A stretch of 64,000 bases of DNA from Actinacidiphila guanduensis (GCF_900103985.1 NZ_FNIE01000007.1:124001-188000); one strand, 5' to 3'; positions 25,554-35,013 are shown, numbered from the stretch's first letter. Numbers and translations are program-made. The notes: generated by a model from the letters alone, not told the origin.

Positions 25554-27296
25554 ATGACGAACCCCAGCCCCGCCTCCCCGTCCCCTTCCCCGTCCTCTTC
25601 TGCGTCCCTTTCCGAGTCCCCCTCTCCCGCCGCCCCCGCCGACGAGCAGGTGCCCGTCCTCATCGCCGGCGGCTCCCTCGTCGGCCTGTCCGCCTCCCTC
25701 TTCCTCGGCCGGCTCGGCGTGCCGCACCTGCTCGTCGAGCGGCACATGGAGACCTCGCACCACCCGCGCGGCCGCGGCAACAACGTCCGCACCATGGAGC
25801 TGTTCCGCACCGCGGGCGTGGAGCCGGCGATCCGCGAGGCCGCCTCCGTGCTCGCCGGCAACCACGGCATCCTGCAGGCCGGCTCGCTGACCGGCGACGA
25901 CCAGGAGTGGCTCTTCCGCACCATCGACCCCGGCGGCGCGCTGTCCCGCATCAGCCCGTCCGGGTGGTGCCTGTGCAGCCAGAACGACCTGGAGCCGGTG
26001 CTGCTGCGGGCCGCCCGCGACCTCGGCGGCGACATCCGCTTCGGCACGGAGCTGGTCTCCTGCGAGCAGGACGCCGACGGGGTGACCGCGCGGATCACCG
26101 ACCGCGAGTCCGGGCGGACGACGACCGTCCGCTCCGACTACCTGATCGCCGCCGACGGGCCGCGCAGCCCCGTGCGCGGCCGGCTCGGCATCGGCATGAC
26201 CGGGCCCGGCGACCTCTTCCACAACGTGAGCATCACCTTCCGGGCCAAGCGGCTGGCCGACGTCGTCGGCGACCGGCGGTTCATCGTCTGCTACCTCACC
26301 AACCCCGACAGCCCCGGCGCCCTGCTGCCGGTGGACAACACCGAGAACTGGGTCTTCCACGCGCCCTGGAAGCCCGACGACGGCGAGACGCTGGAGGACT
26401 TCGGCGACGAGCGCTGCGCCCGGCTGATCCGCACCGCGGTCGGCGTGCCCGACCTGGAGGTCGAGATCACCGGCAAGGCGCCCTGGCACGCGGCCGAGCG
26501 GGTCGCCGAGCGGTACGGCGAGGGCCGCATCCTGCTCGCCGGCGACTCGGCGCACGAGATGTCGCCCACCGGGGCCTTCGGCTCCAACACCGGCATCCAG
26601 GACGCGCACAACCTGGCGTGGAAGATCGCCGCCGTGCTCGCCGGGTGGGCCGGGCCCGGGCTGATCGGGACCTACGACGCCGAGCGGCGCCCGGTCGCGC
26701 TCGCCACCGCCGCCCGCGCCTCGGCGCGCTCTGCCGAGCACAGCCACCCCGGGTACGATGTCGCCCCCGCCGGCGGGCGGCAGGCCGGGATGCTCGCCGT
26801 GGTGCTCGGCTACCGGTACCCGGAAGGCGGCGCGGTGGTCGGCGCCGATCCCCAAGGGGCCGTCGTACCCGCGGAGTTCAGCCCCGTCGCGGTGCCCGGC
26901 GGCCGCGCGCCGCACCTGCGCGTGGAGCGCGGCGGCGAGCGGATCTCGACGCACGATCTGTACGAGCGGGTGCCGGTGCTTCTCGCCGGGCCCGAGGGTG
27001 CCGCCTGGTATGAGGCGGCGGGCGTCGCGGCCGAGCGGACCGGGGTCCCGCTGGAGCGGTACCGGATCGGCTCGGACCTCACTGTCCTGGCGCCCGAGGG
27101 GGCCGGCGCTCCGCCCGAGGGGCGGCCCCAAGACGGCTCCGCCGCACCGGACTTCGCCCGCATGCACGGGATCGCCGCCGACGGCTGCGTGCTCGTCCGC
27201 CCCGACGGCGTCGTCGCCTGGCGCGCGCCCCACTCCGAGGAGTCGCCTGCGGCGCGCCTCGAGGAAGTGCTGCGCGAGGTCTTCCGCCTCGCCTGA
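25554..27296 (+). CDS. FAD-dependent aromatic hydroxylase (WhiE ORFVIII/SchC-type)
   Basis: 580 aa from ATG 25554 (GGAG 7 nt upstream). Ser/Pro-rich first 25 residues, then the dinucleotide-binding VLIAGGSLVGLSASLFLGRL, HHPRGRGNNVRTMELF, DYLIAADGPRSPVR (DG motif) and LLAGDSAHEMSPTGAFGSNT (GD motif), characteristic of class A flavoprotein hydroxylases such as TetX and RdmE. The C-terminal thioredoxin-like domain ends with VAWRAPHSEES. It hydroxylates the aromatic polyketide using NAD(P)H and O2. Divergent from the PKS operon, as whiE ORFVIII is in S. coelicolor. Confidence 0.92.
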   Translation: MTNPSPASPSPSPSSSASLSESPSPAAPADEQVPVLIAGGSLVGLSASLFLGRLGVPHLLVERHMETSHHPRGRGNNVRTMELFRTAGVEPAIREAASVLAGNHGILQAGSLTGDDQEWLFRTIDPGGALSRISPSGWCLCSQNDLEPVLLRAARDLGGDIRFGTELVSCEQDADGVTARITDRESGRTTTVRSDYLIAADGPRSPVRGRLGIGMTGPGDLFHNVSITFRAKRLADVVGDRRFIVCYLTNPDSPGALLPVDNTENWVFHAPWKPDDGETLEDFGDERCARLIRTAVGVPDLEVEITGKAPWHAAERVAERYGEGRILLAGDSAHEMSPTGAFGSNTGIQDAHNLAWKIAAVLAGWAGPGLIGTYDAERRPVALATAARASARSAEHSHPGYDVAPAGGRQAGMLAVVLGYRYPEGGAVVGADPQGAVVPAEFSPVAVPGGRAPHLRVERGGERISTHDLYERVPVLLAGPEGAAWYEAAGVAAERTGVPLERYRIGSDLTVLAPEGAGAPPEGRPQDGSAAPDFARMHGIAADGCVLVRPDGVVAWRAPHSEESPAARLEEVLREVFRLA

Positions 27297-27422
27297 GGGT
27301 TGCTCTCCGGCGGGGCGCGAGTACGGCTCCCCGCCGCGAGGGCCCCGCCTCGCCGCCGCGTGCCTGCCGGCGCCCGGAGGAACGGCAACCCGCCGCAGGC
27401 GCTTCCCTGGCTTCCCAAGAAC

Positions 27423-27585
27423 GGCTTCCCGCCGTGGGGGCTTCTCCGGGTTCCCGCCCGCGGGCGGGTCCTGGGCTGGTCGCGCAGTTCCCCGCGCCCC
27501 CAAGAAGGGCTTCCCGCCGTGGGGGCTTCTCCGGGTTCCCGCCCGCGGGCGGGTCCTGGGCTGGTCGCGCAGTTCCCCGCGCCCC
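27423..27585. repeat. Exact 78-bp direct repeat, two copies
   Basis: Copies at 27423-27500 and 27508-27585 appear identical and are separated by 7 nt. Each begins ggcttcccgccgtgggggct and ends in ggctggtcgcgcagttcccc plus gcgcccc. The ending is the REP-like motif also seen at 14972. First half of the 964-nt gene-free region 27297-28260. Confidence 0.85.
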
Positions 27586-27629
27586 TGGGTTGTACGGGGC
27601 TCGCTGTGCGCGCAAGGGCAAGCTGTATA

Positions 27630-27953
27630 GGGGCGCGGGGAACGGCGCGGGAAGAGGCCACCGTCCTTGGGACGGCAAAGGCCCCCGTGGGGCAGACGGG
27701 AACCCGAAAGGGGCGCGGGGAACGGCGCGGGAGGAGGCCACCGGCCTCGGGACGGCATTGGACCCCGTGGGGCAGATGGGTTGCCGTTCTTGGGGGCGCG
27801 GGGAACTGCGCGACAAGCCACTGACCGGCCTGTGGCCGGGGACGGTGGGGTGGGGGCAGACGCGTAGCAGTAGGGGCGCGGGGAACTGCGCGACCAGCCC
27901 ACCACCGGGCTGCGGCCGGGGACGGCGAGGTGGGGGCAGACGGGACCGAACAC
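27630..27953. repeat. Four tandem diverged copies of an about 80-bp repeat
   Basis: Units start at 27630, 27710, 27793 and 27873. Each opens with ggggcgcggggaac-g/t-gcgcg, the reverse complement of the motif ending the 78-bp repeat just upstream, and closes with a ggggcagacgg-like box. Copies 1-2 and 3-4 resemble each other most. Together with 27423-27585 this gives inverted arrays facing each other. The remaining 27954-28260 holds small hairpins (28095-28117; 28211-28229). Confidence 0.8.
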
Positions 27954-28210
27954 CCGCTGACAGGTGGAAAGTTCCGCTCAGAGAACCCCGTCTGAGGGGG
28001 ACTCAGGCCGTTCACCCGGTCTGAAAGCCGCTCAGAACGCGAGGCCCGCGCGGGCGGGCGCCCCCGATCCCACCGTGGAGCCGCCCGCAAGGGCCGGGTG
28101 GCCGCACAGGCCACCCGAAGGGCCGATGGGGTCACCCCCTTGCGGCCCTCTCCGGTGGCGGACCTCGCCGCCGTGGCAGACGGTGATCACGTCGTCGCTG
28201 CGCTTTGTCG

Positions 28211-28229
28211 GGCTGACACGCTGTCAGCC
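28211..28229. promoter_or_regulatory. Palindrome ggctgaca-cgc-tgtcagcc
   Basis: Perfect 8-bp arms with a 3-nt centre, 31 nt upstream of the start of the Ser-rich exported protein. Could be an operator or a leader hairpin; no family is assigned. Confidence 0.5.
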
Positions 28230-28260
28230 GGCGCATCCGACGGCGGAAGGAATCGTCCCC

Positions 28261-28686
28261 ATGCGTACTGCCCGCACCCTTGTGGCCGGAGCCGCACTGA
28301 CCGCCTGCATCGCCCTCGCCGCTCCCGCCGCCTACGCCACGGGTGCCGTCAACGCCTACGACCCGAGCAGCCACAACTCGTCCTCGTCCTCCTCGGCCTC
28401 GACCGGCTCCTCGGCCGGCTCCTCCACCGACTCGTCGACCGACTCCTCCACCGGCTCCTCCACCGACTCCTCCTCCGCCGGTGGCGACAGCTCGCACGGC
28501 TGGACCGGCCAGGGCTCGGACGACAGCCAGTGGCACAAGCCGCACGGCGGCATGCACACCGGCGGCGGCGGCATGTCGCTCGGCGGCGGCAGCAGCCTGG
28601 CGGCCGGCTCGGTCCTGCTGCTCGGCGGCCTCGGCGCCGGCACCGTGATCCTGCGCCGCAAGAAGACCGCGGGCGCCCTCGCCTGA
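28261..28686 (+). CDS. Ser-rich exported protein with C-terminal membrane anchor, putative sortase substrate
   Basis: 141 aa from ATG 28261 (GGAAGGAA upstream). Signal peptide residues 1-26 (cleavage near AYA-TG), a Ser/Thr/Gly/Asp-rich stalk (37-78), His/Gly-rich segment (WHKPHGGMHTGGGG), a hydrophobic span (112-130) and a positive tail LRRKK. That is the layout of a cell-wall sorting signal, but no LPXTG or LAXTG is present; the nearest is MHTG at 98-101. The next gene encodes a sortase, so the two are probably functionally linked. Might form a surface or spore-wall stalk (inference). Confidence 0.8.
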   Translation: MRTARTLVAGAALTACIALAAPAAYATGAVNAYDPSSHNSSSSSSASTGSSAGSSTDSSTDSSTGSSTDSSSAGGDSSHGWTGQGSDDSQWHKPHGGMHTGGGGMSLGGGSSLAAGSVLLLGGLGAGTVILRRKKTAGALA

Positions 28687-28895
28687 CCCAGCCCGACCCG
28701 GTATGACCCGGCCTGATCCGGCCCTGACTCCGGTCCGGCCAGAAGCACCCCCCGGTCCCGCGGACCGGTTCGGCGTGGCCACCGTCCGTGCACAGCGGTG
28801 GCCACGCTGTTTCCGTTCCCCCACGGGACCCGCCCCCGTATCCGGGCGGGCGCCGACCGCCCGCCCCGCCGTTCTCCCGAGAAAGGCAGCACCGC

Positions 28896-29609
28896 ATGGC
28901 CACTCGGCCCCCGCAGCGCGACCCCGGGACGGCTGACGCCCCGCGGCCGGCCAAGGACAACGGCTCCCGCGCCCTGCGCTGGGCGACCGCGGCGACCCTG
29001 GTCGGCGTCTTCCTCGTCTACCACTCGCTGAACTCCTCCGGCACCGACATCGCCGTCGGCGCCCCCTCGCCGCCGGCCGCCGCCGCTGCCGCCGCGGCGC
29101 CCCCCAGCCCCACCACCGCGCCGCCGGCCACCGGGCTGTCCATGCCGCCCTCGGTGCCCACGAATCTGAGCATCCCGCGGATCGGCGTGAACGCCCCCTT
29201 CACCGCCCTGAACATGGACGCCTCCGGGGTGCTGCAACCGCCGCCGGAGAACAACCGCAACCTCGTCGGCTGGTACCAGGGCGGCGTCACCCCGGGCGAG
29301 CTCGGCAACGCGATCGTCGCCGGGCACGTGGACACCACCACCGGGCCCGCGGTCTTCTTCCTGCTCTCCTTCCTCAAGAAGGGCGACACCGCGGCCATCA
29401 CCCGGGCGGACGGCACCGTGGCCACCTTCCAGGTCGACTCCGTGCAGACCTTCTCCAAGGGCGCCTTCCCCGACCAGGAGGTCTACGGCGACACCCCCGA
29501 CGCCGAGCTGCGCATCATCACCTGCGGCGGCGCCTACGACCACAAGACGAAGGACTACGAGGCCAACGTCGTCGTCTTCGCCCACCTCGCCAAGGCCGGC
29601 CGAGCCTGA
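28896..29609 (+). CDS. Class F-type sortase
   Basis: 237 aa from ATG 28896 (AGAAAGG upstream). An N-terminal transmembrane segment at about 29-45 (WATAATLVGVFLVYHSL), a Pro/Ala-rich spacer, then the sortase domain with NLVGWYQGGVTPGELGN, catalytic His144 in VAGHVDT and Cys210 in RIITCGGAYD, followed by YEANVVVFAHL. These blocks match actinobacterial class F sortases. It acts outside the membrane to attach proteins to the wall or perform a related transpeptidation. It is 209 nt downstream of the Ser-rich putative substrate gene; a terminator follows at 29644-29688. Confidence 0.9.
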   Translation: MATRPPQRDPGTADAPRPAKDNGSRALRWATAATLVGVFLVYHSLNSSGTDIAVGAPSPPAAAAAAAAPPSPTTAPPATGLSMPPSVPTNLSIPRIGVNAPFTALNMDASGVLQPPPENNRNLVGWYQGGVTPGELGNAIVAGHVDTTTGPAVFFLLSFLKKGDTAAITRADGTVATFQVDSVQTFSKGAFPDQEVYGDTPDAELRIITCGGAYDHKTKDYEANVVVFAHLAKAGRA

Positions 29610-29643
29610 CCCCCCGCTGCGCACAGCGGCACAGGAACGGCCG

Positions 29644-29688
29644 AGGGGCGGCACGACGCTCGCGGACAGCGAGCGTTAAGCCGCCCCT
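29644..29688 (+). terminator. Terminator after the sortase gene
   Basis: Two-part hairpin: outer 9-bp stem (29644-29652 with 29680-29688) and inner 8-bp stem acgctcgc/gcgagcgt, followed by a T/C-rich stretch. Confidence 0.75.
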
Positions 29689-29801
29689 TCCGCTTCCTTA
29701 AGCCCGCCCTAAGAACCCTGCTGCCCGTCCTGAACTGGTCTTTTGTCCGATCCGGGCCCGCTAGCGTGCTGCTCCCACCCCCCAGTACGAGGCAGGCAGT
29801 C

Positions 29802-31310
29802 ATGGCACCACGCACCCACCGCCGCCGTCCGGGACGCACGCTCCGGGCGGTCGGCGCCCTCACCGTCGCGGCCGCCGCGGCCGGTACCGCCTTCGCGCTG
29901 GCCGGCTCGGCCGACGCCGCCACCGTGGGCGCCGCGTACTCCACCACCAGCCAGTGGGAGACCGGCTGGACCGGCCAGTACGACATCGTCAACGACGGCA
30001 GCGGCGCGCTCGACGGATGGACCCTCAGCTTCGAGCTGCCGGCCGGCGCCCGGATCAGCTCGCTGTGGAACGGCGCCTTCACCGTCTCCGGCCGGACCGT
30101 CACCGTCACCCCGCAGGGCTGGGACCGCACGATCGCGGCCGGCGGCAAGGTCCAGATCGGCTTCGTGGCCGCCCTGCCGGGCACCTCGGGCGCCACCGCC
30201 GCCGTCACCCCGGCCGACTGCCGCATCAACGGCGCCTCCTGCTCGGTGGACGGCACCCCGACCGCCCCGCCCACCGGCCGCCCGACCACCACCCCGCCCG
30301 CCACGCAGAGCCCCACCCAGACCCCGACGCAGACTCCCACGCAGAAGCCGACCCGGACCCCCACCGCGAGCCCGACGAAGACCTCCGCGCCCCCCACCGG
30401 CGGCGGCTCGACCGCGACCGGCGGCTTCTCCCCGTACGTCGACACCTCGCTCTACCCCGCCTACGACCTGACGGGCGCGATGCGGGCCGACGGCGTCAAG
30501 CAGTTCAACCTCGCCTTCGTGCTCGCCGGCGGCGGCTGCACCCCCAAGTGGGGCGGCAGCACCGACCTCGGCAGCGACGCGGTGGCCGCGCAGATCGGCG
30601 CCGTCCGGTCGGCCGGCGGCGACGTGCGGGTCTCCTTCGGCGGCGCCAACGGCACCGAACTCGCCGCCGCCTGCTCCTCCGCGAGCGACCTGGCCGCCGC
30701 GTACGGCAAGGTGGTCGACCAGTACAAGCTCACCAAGGTGGACTTCGACATCGAGGGCGGCGCCCTGGCCGACAGCGCTGCCAACACCCGCCGGGCGCAG
30801 GCCATCGCCCAACTGCAGAAGAGCCACAGCGGCCTGGAGGTCTCCTACACCCTGCCCGCGATGCCGAGCGGCCTCACCCAGGACGGCATCGACCTGCTGG
30901 CGAACGCCAAATCCAACGGAGTGGACATCCACGCGGTGGACATCATGGCCATGGACTACGGCTCCTCGTTCACCGGCGACATGGGCCAGTACGCCATCGA
31001 CGGCGCCACGGCCACCCAGGCGCAGGTCAAGAGCGTGCTCGGGATCTCCGACGCGGCCGCCTGGCAGAAGATCGCGGTCACCCCGATGATCGGCGTCAAC
31101 GACGTGAGCACCGAGACCTTCACCGTCGCCGACGCCGGCAAGCTCGCCGCCTTCGCTCAGTCCAAGGGCCTGGCGTGGCTGTCGATGTGGTCGGCCGCCC
31201 GGGACAAGCAGTGCCCCGGCGGCGCGCAGAGCTGGGCCTCGGCCACCTGCTCCTCGGTGGCCCAGTCCGACGGCGCCTTCGCCAAGGCGTTCGCCGCCTA
31301 CACCGGCTGA
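29802..31310 (+). CDS. Secreted chitinase, CBM2 plus GH18
   Basis: 502 aa from ATG 29802. Signal peptide ends near ADAAT (about residue 40). The CBM2-type domain spans about 41-145 (TTSQWETGWTGQYDIVNDGS, SSLWNGAFTVSGRTVTVTPQ), followed by a Thr/Pro linker (about 150-205) with repeated PTQTPTQ. The catalytic GH18 barrel has KVDFDIEGG, a DxDxE-type motif whose Glu is the acid/base, and MAMDYGSSF. It hydrolyses chitin outside the cell. No perfect DasR or CebR box is seen; actggtct at 29734 is only a half-site. Two stacked terminators separate it from the convergent bglC. Confidence 0.9.
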   Translation: MAPRTHRRRPGRTLRAVGALTVAAAAAGTAFALAGSADAATVGAAYSTTSQWETGWTGQYDIVNDGSGALDGWTLSFELPAGARISSLWNGAFTVSGRTVTVTPQGWDRTIAAGGKVQIGFVAALPGTSGATAAVTPADCRINGASCSVDGTPTAPPTGRPTTTPPATQSPTQTPTQTPTQKPTRTPTASPTKTSAPPTGGGSTATGGFSPYVDTSLYPAYDLTGAMRADGVKQFNLAFVLAGGGCTPKWGGSTDLGSDAVAAQIGAVRSAGGDVRVSFGGANGTELAAACSSASDLAAAYGKVVDQYKLTKVDFDIEGGALADSAANTRRAQAIAQLQKSHSGLEVSYTLPAMPSGLTQDGIDLLANAKSNGVDIHAVDIMAMDYGSSFTGDMGQYAIDGATATQAQVKSVLGISDAAAWQKIAVTPMIGVNDVSTETFTVADAGKLAAFAQSKGLAWLSMWSAARDKQCPGGAQSWASATCSSVAQSDGAFAKAFAAYTG

Positions 31311-31335
31311 ACCGCCGTCAGGGCCCCGTACCCGG

Positions 31336-31381
31336 CGGGCCGCGTTCCTGTCCTCCCCCCACGGGACAGGACCGCGGCCCG
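31336..31381. terminator. Terminator between chitinase and bglC (first of two)
   Basis: 18-bp stem with one mismatch (31336-31353 with 31364-31381) in the convergent intergenic space. Confidence 0.75.
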
Positions 31382-31402
31382 TCCGCCGTCGGGGAAAGCG
31401 GC

Positions 31403-31442
31403 GCCGGGCGGCTGCCGGACACCACTCCGGCAGCCGCCCGGC
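31403..31442. terminator. Terminator between chitinase and bglC (second of two)
   Basis: Perfect 17-bp stem (31403-31419 with 31426-31442) and a short loop, 55 nt from the bglC stop. Confidence 0.75.
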
Positions 31443-31497
31443 CTGTTGCCGGCACGCCGGGACGGCACCCTCGAACCGCCCTGGCGCACCTGATCCC

Positions 31498-32970
31498 TCA
31501 GGACGTCCCGTCCTCCTCCGGGCCGTCCGGAAGGACGTTGTCGCGGGCCACGCCCGCGTACCAGCGCGCACTCCGCTTGGGGATGCGCCGCTGGGTGCCG
31601 AAGTCGACGTACACCGCGCCGAAGCGCTTGCTGTAGCCGTAGGACCACTCGAAGTTGTCCATCAGGGACCACAGGAAGTAGCCGCGCACGTCGGCCCCGT
31701 CCGACAGCGCCCGGTGCACGGCCGCGAGGTGGCCGCGCAGGTAGGCGATCCGCCGGGGGTCGTTGACGGTGCCCTCGGGTGAGATGTAGTCGTCGAAGGC
31801 CGCGCCGTTCTCGGTGACCATCATCGGCAGCTGCGGGTGCTCGCGGTGCACCCGCATCAGCAGGTCGTACAGGCCGGTGGCGTCCACCGCCCAGCGCATC
31901 GCCGTGGTCTCGCCCGGAGAGAGGTGGAAGGCCACGTGCTCCGAGCCCGGCCAGGGCGAGTAGTCGCTGGCGCCGTGGCCGTCGTTGCGGGGCAGGTCGG
32001 CGCTCTCGCGGCCGTCGGAGACCAGCGTGGGGGTGTAGTAGTTGATGCCCAGCAGGTCGATCGGCCGGGAGATCTCCTCCAGGTCGCCGGGCCGGACCAG
32101 TGCCTCCCAGTCCACCAGGTGGCCGGTGTCGGCGATCAGGTCGGCGGGGTAGCCGTCGCCGAGGATCGGGCCGAGGAAGACCCGGTTGCCCACCGCGTCG
32201 ATCCGGCGGGCGGCGTCCAGGTCGGCCGGCGACTGGGTGAGCGCGCGGACCTGGTGCAGGTTGAGGGTGATCGAGGTCTGCGCGGAAGCGGGGAGTACGG
32301 AGCGCAGGACCCCGATCGCCCGTCCATGGGCGAGGTTGAGGTGGTGCGCGGCCTTCAGCGCCGACTCGGGGTCGGTGCGGCCGGGCGCGTGGACGCCCGA
32401 GCCGTAGCCGAGGAAGGCCGAGCACCACGGCTCGTTGAGAGTGGTCCAGTAGGGCACGCGGTCGCCGAGCGCCTGCGCCACGATCCCGGCGTACTCGGCG
32501 AACCGCTCGGGGGTGTCGCGCACCGTCCAGCCGCCGACGTCCTCCAGGTCCTGCGGCAGGTCCCAGTGGTAGAGCGTGGTGACCGGGGTGATGCCCCGCT
32601 CCAGCAGCTCGTCCACCAGCCGGCGGTAGAAGTCCAGGCCGCGCTGGATCGCCGGGCCGCGGCCGGTGGGCTGCACCCGCGACCAGGACACCGAGAAGCG
32701 GTAGGCGCCCAGGTTGAGGTCGGCCATCAGCGCGACGTCGTCGCGGTAGCGGTGGTAGTGGTCGGCCGCGATGTCCCCGGTGTCCCCGTTGAGGACGCGG
32801 CCGGGCGTATGGCTGAAGGTGTCCCAGATCGAGGGGGTGCGGCCGTCCTCGGCCGCGGCGCCCTCGACCTGGTAGGCGGCGGTGGCCGCCCCCCAGACGA
32901 AGCCGGGGGGGAAGCGGAGCGGGGCCGGGCTCGCCGAGAGCTCCGGACTCTCTGAACGGACAGCTGTCAC
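31498..32970 (-). CDS. bglC: GH1 beta-glucosidase (cellobiose hydrolysis)
   Basis: 490 aa from GTG 32970. Family 1 signatures: [20 protein letters not shown] near the N-terminus, acid/base Glu in [12 protein letters not shown] and nucleophile Glu in MVTENGAAF, plus [20 protein letters not shown] at the C-terminus. No signal peptide: an intracellular enzyme that splits cellobiose and short cello-oligosaccharides brought in by CebEFG. Same strand as and 126 nt downstream of cebG, in the conserved cebEFG-bglC order known from S. coelicolor and S. scabies, hence the symbol. Confidence 0.93.
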   Translation of the reverse strand: MTAVRSESPELSASPAPLRFPPGFVWGAATAAYQVEGAAAEDGRTPSIWDTFSHTPGRVLNGDTGDIAADHYHRYRDDVALMADLNLGAYRFSVSWSRVQPTGRGPAIQRGLDFYRRLVDELLERGITPVTTLYHWDLPQDLEDVGGWTVRDTPERFAEYAGIVAQALGDRVPYWTTLNEPWCSAFLGYGSGVHAPGRTDPESALKAAHHLNLAHGRAIGVLRSVLPASAQTSITLNLHQVRALTQSPADLDAARRIDAVGNRVFLGPILGDGYPADLIADTGHLVDWEALVRPGDLEEISRPIDLLGINYYTPTLVSDGRESADLPRNDGHGASDYSPWPGSEHVAFHLSPGETTAMRWAVDATGLYDLLMRVHREHPQLPMMVTENGAAFDDYISPEGTVNDPRRIAYLRGHLAAVHRALSDGADVRGYFLWSLMDNFEWSYGYSKRFGAVYVDFGTQRRIPKRSARWYAGVARDNVLPDGPEEDGTS

Positions 32971-32999
32971 AGGGGACTCCAGGGGAATCAGGGGTCGAC

Positions 33000-33065
33000 G
33001 GGAGAGGAGGGGCGGGGAGAGGCGGGGCGGCGGGGGAGAGGAAGGAGAAGGAGGAGCAGGAGGGG
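33000..33065. other. Purine-rich low-complexity tract between cebG and bglC
   Basis: About 65 nt almost free of pyrimidines on the plus strand (runs of ggagagg, gggg, ggagaagg), i.e. a pyrimidine-rich leader ahead of the minus-strand bglC. No operator or terminator is evident here. Confidence 0.6.
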
Positions 33066-33096
33066 CCGGGCGTGCGGCCCTCCTGCCGGCGGGGGG

Positions 33097-34011
33097 TCAG
33101 CTCTTGACGGCACCCGCCGTGATGCCGCCGACGATCTGCTTCCCGAGCACGGCGAAGACCAGCAGCAGCGGCAGCGTGGCGACCAGCGCCCCGCACACCA
33201 CCACGGCGTGGTTGATGGTGTGGTCGCCCGAGCCCAGTCCCTGCAGGGCCACCTGGACCGTCGGGTTCTGCTGGTTGAGTGCGATGAACGGCCAGAAGAA
33301 GTCGTTCCAGGACTGCACGAAGACGAGCATGCCGAGCACCGCCATCGCCGGCCGGGCGATCGGGAAGACCACGTGCCAGATGATCCGCAGCGAGTGGGCG
33401 CCGTCCACCCGGGCGGCCTCGATCAGCTCCACCGGCAGCGCCTCGGAGAGGAACTGGCGCATGAAGAACACGCCGAAGGCGGCCACCAGCGAGGGCAGGA
33501 TCACCGACTGGATGTGGCCCACCCAGCCGATGTTGCTGACGATCTGGTAGAGCGGGATCACGGTCAGCTGCGGCGGGATGGTCATCGTGGTGACCACCAC
33601 CGTCAGCAGCGCGTTGCGGCCGCGGAACTGCAGCTTGGCGAAGGCGAATCCGGCGAGCGTGGCGAACAGCACCGTGCTCAGCGCCACGCACCCGGCCACG
33701 ATCGTCGAGTTGATCAGGGCCTTGGTCATGTCGACCTGGTCCCAGACGATCTTCAGGTTGTCGATCAGGTGGCTGCCGGGCAGCAGCGGTGTCGGCGGGG
33801 TGACCAGTTCGGTGTCGGTGCGCGAGGCCGCGACCACCGTCCAGTACAGCGGGAAGAGCGAGAGCAGCGTCGCCAGGATCAGGAAGGCGTACGCGATCGG
33901 CCCGCCGTTCTGCTGCTTGCCGGCGCCGCCCGCGCGCAGCCGGCGGCGTTTGGTGGCCGGGTCCGAGCGGCGCGGCGCGGTGCCGGCGATCGGCTGGGTG
34001 ATGTCTGCCAT
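33097..34011 (-). CDS. cebG: Cellobiose ABC transporter permease CebG
   Basis: 304 aa from ATG 34011, 3 nt after the cebF stop. Six predicted membrane spans; the binding-protein-dependent transport loop (EAA motif) is EAARVDGAHSLRIIWHVVFP. Basic N-terminus (RRSDPATKRRRLR). Inner-membrane component of the CUT1-type cello-oligosaccharide importer; the ATPase (MsiK in streptomycetes) is encoded elsewhere, as usual. Confidence 0.93.
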   Translation of the reverse strand: MADITQPIAGTAPRRSDPATKRRRLRAGGAGKQQNGGPIAYAFLILATLLSLFPLYWTVVAASRTDTELVTPPTPLLPGSHLIDNLKIVWDQVDMTKALINSTIVAGCVALSTVLFATLAGFAFAKLQFRGRNALLTVVVTTMTIPPQLTVIPLYQIVSNIGWVGHIQSVILPSLVAAFGVFFMRQFLSEALPVELIEAARVDGAHSLRIIWHVVFPIARPAMAVLGMLVFVQSWNDFFWPFIALNQQNPTVQVALQGLGSGDHTINHAVVVCGALVATLPLLLVFAVLGKQIVGGITAGAVKS

Positions 34012-34014
34012 GGG

Positions 34015-35013
34015 TCAGCCCCCAAGCTTGCGGCGGTTGGCCCGCATGACGAGCAGCTGGACCGCGCCGATCAGCAGCAGGATCAGCAGCATCACCCAGG
34101 CCACGGCGGACGCCTGGCCGAGTTCGCCGATCTGCCAGCCCTTGTCGTACATGTACAGGCTCAGCGTCTGGTACTGGTGGTCGGTGCCGCCGGAGTAGCC
34201 GACGGTGCCGCCGAACATCAGTGGCTCACCGAAGAGCTGGGTGGCGCCGATGGTGGAGACGATGATGGTGAAGAAGATCGTCGGCCGGATCGAGGGGATC
34301 GTCACGCTGATGAACTGGCGCCAGCGCGAGGCGCCGTCCAGCGCGGCCGCCTCGTACAGGTCGGCCGGCACCGCCTGCATCGCGGCCAGGTAGATCAGCG
34401 CGTTGTAGCCGGTCCACCGCCATGTGACGATCGCCGAAATGGCTATCTGCGCCGGCCACTTGGAGGACGACCACTGCACGTGGCCGATGCCGACGTGTCC
34501 CAGCAGCTGGTTGATCATCCCGTAGTCGGGGTTGAACAGCTGCACGAAGACCAGCGTCGCGGCGGCGATCGAGGTCGCGTACGGGGCGAGGATCGCCACC
34601 CGGAAGAAGCCCCGGGCGCGCAGCTTGTAGTTGAGCAGGTGGGCCAGGCCCAGCGCCATCAGCAGCTGCGGGACGGTGGAGATCACGCCGAGGGTGAAGG
34701 TGTTGCGCAGGGCGCCCCAGAAGAAGCTGTTGTCCCACAGCTCCCGGTAGTTGCGCGCGCCCACCCACGTGGCGTGGGTGCCGAGCTGGACCTCGTTGAA
34801 GGAGAGCCAGCCGGTGTAGATCAGCGGGAAGAGGCCGAAGGCGGCGAAGCAGAGGAAGAACGGGGCGATGTAGACGTACGGGGATGCCTTGGTGTCCAGC
34901 CGGAACAGCTTGGCGCGCCAGCCGGCGGGCGGGCCGGGGTCGCCGCTCAGGCGGGGGGCGGTCCGGGACGACCGGGGGCTGCCGTCGGACGTCGCCCTGA
35001 CGGAGGTGGCCAC
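34015..35013 (-). CDS. cebF: Cellobiose ABC transporter permease CebF
   Basis: 332 aa from GTG 35013. Six membrane spans, the first at VYIAPFFLCFAAFGLFPLIY; EAA loop EAAALDGASRWRQFISVTIP. Partner permease of CebG (MalF-type). It is separated from cebE by 206 nt that include a perfect 13-bp hairpin at 35159-35197, which probably lets the binding protein be made in excess. Confidence 0.93.
   Translation of the reverse strand: MATSVRATSDGSPRSSRTAPRLSGDPGPPAGWRAKLFRLDTKASPYVYIAPFFLCFAAFGLFPLIYTGWLSFNEVQLGTHATWVGARNYRELWDNSFFWGALRNTFTLGVISTVPQLLMALGLAHLLNYKLRARGFFRVAILAPYATSIAAATLVFVQLFNPDYGMINQLLGHVGIGHVQWSSSKWPAQIAISAIVTWRWTGYNALIYLAAMQAVPADLYEAAALDGASRWRQFISVTIPSIRPTIFFTIIVSTIGATQLFGEPLMFGGTVGYSGGTDHQYQTLSLYMYDKGWQIGELGQASAVAWVMLLILLLIGAVQLLVMRANRRKLGG

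Noticed and set aside
27300-28130. ORFs in the repeat region after the spore-pigment hydroxylase
   Set aside because: Frames follow the repeat units on both strands and lack starts with ribosome sites.
27954-28260. Riboswitch-like leader upstream of the Ser-rich exported protein
   Set aside because: Hairpins exist (28095-28117, 28211-28229), but the sequence does not match the c-di-AMP or cobalamin motifs that I can recall.
29734-29749. DasR site upstream of the GH18 chitinase
   Set aside because: Only the left half (actggtct) matches; the right half does not, so it is not reported as an operator.
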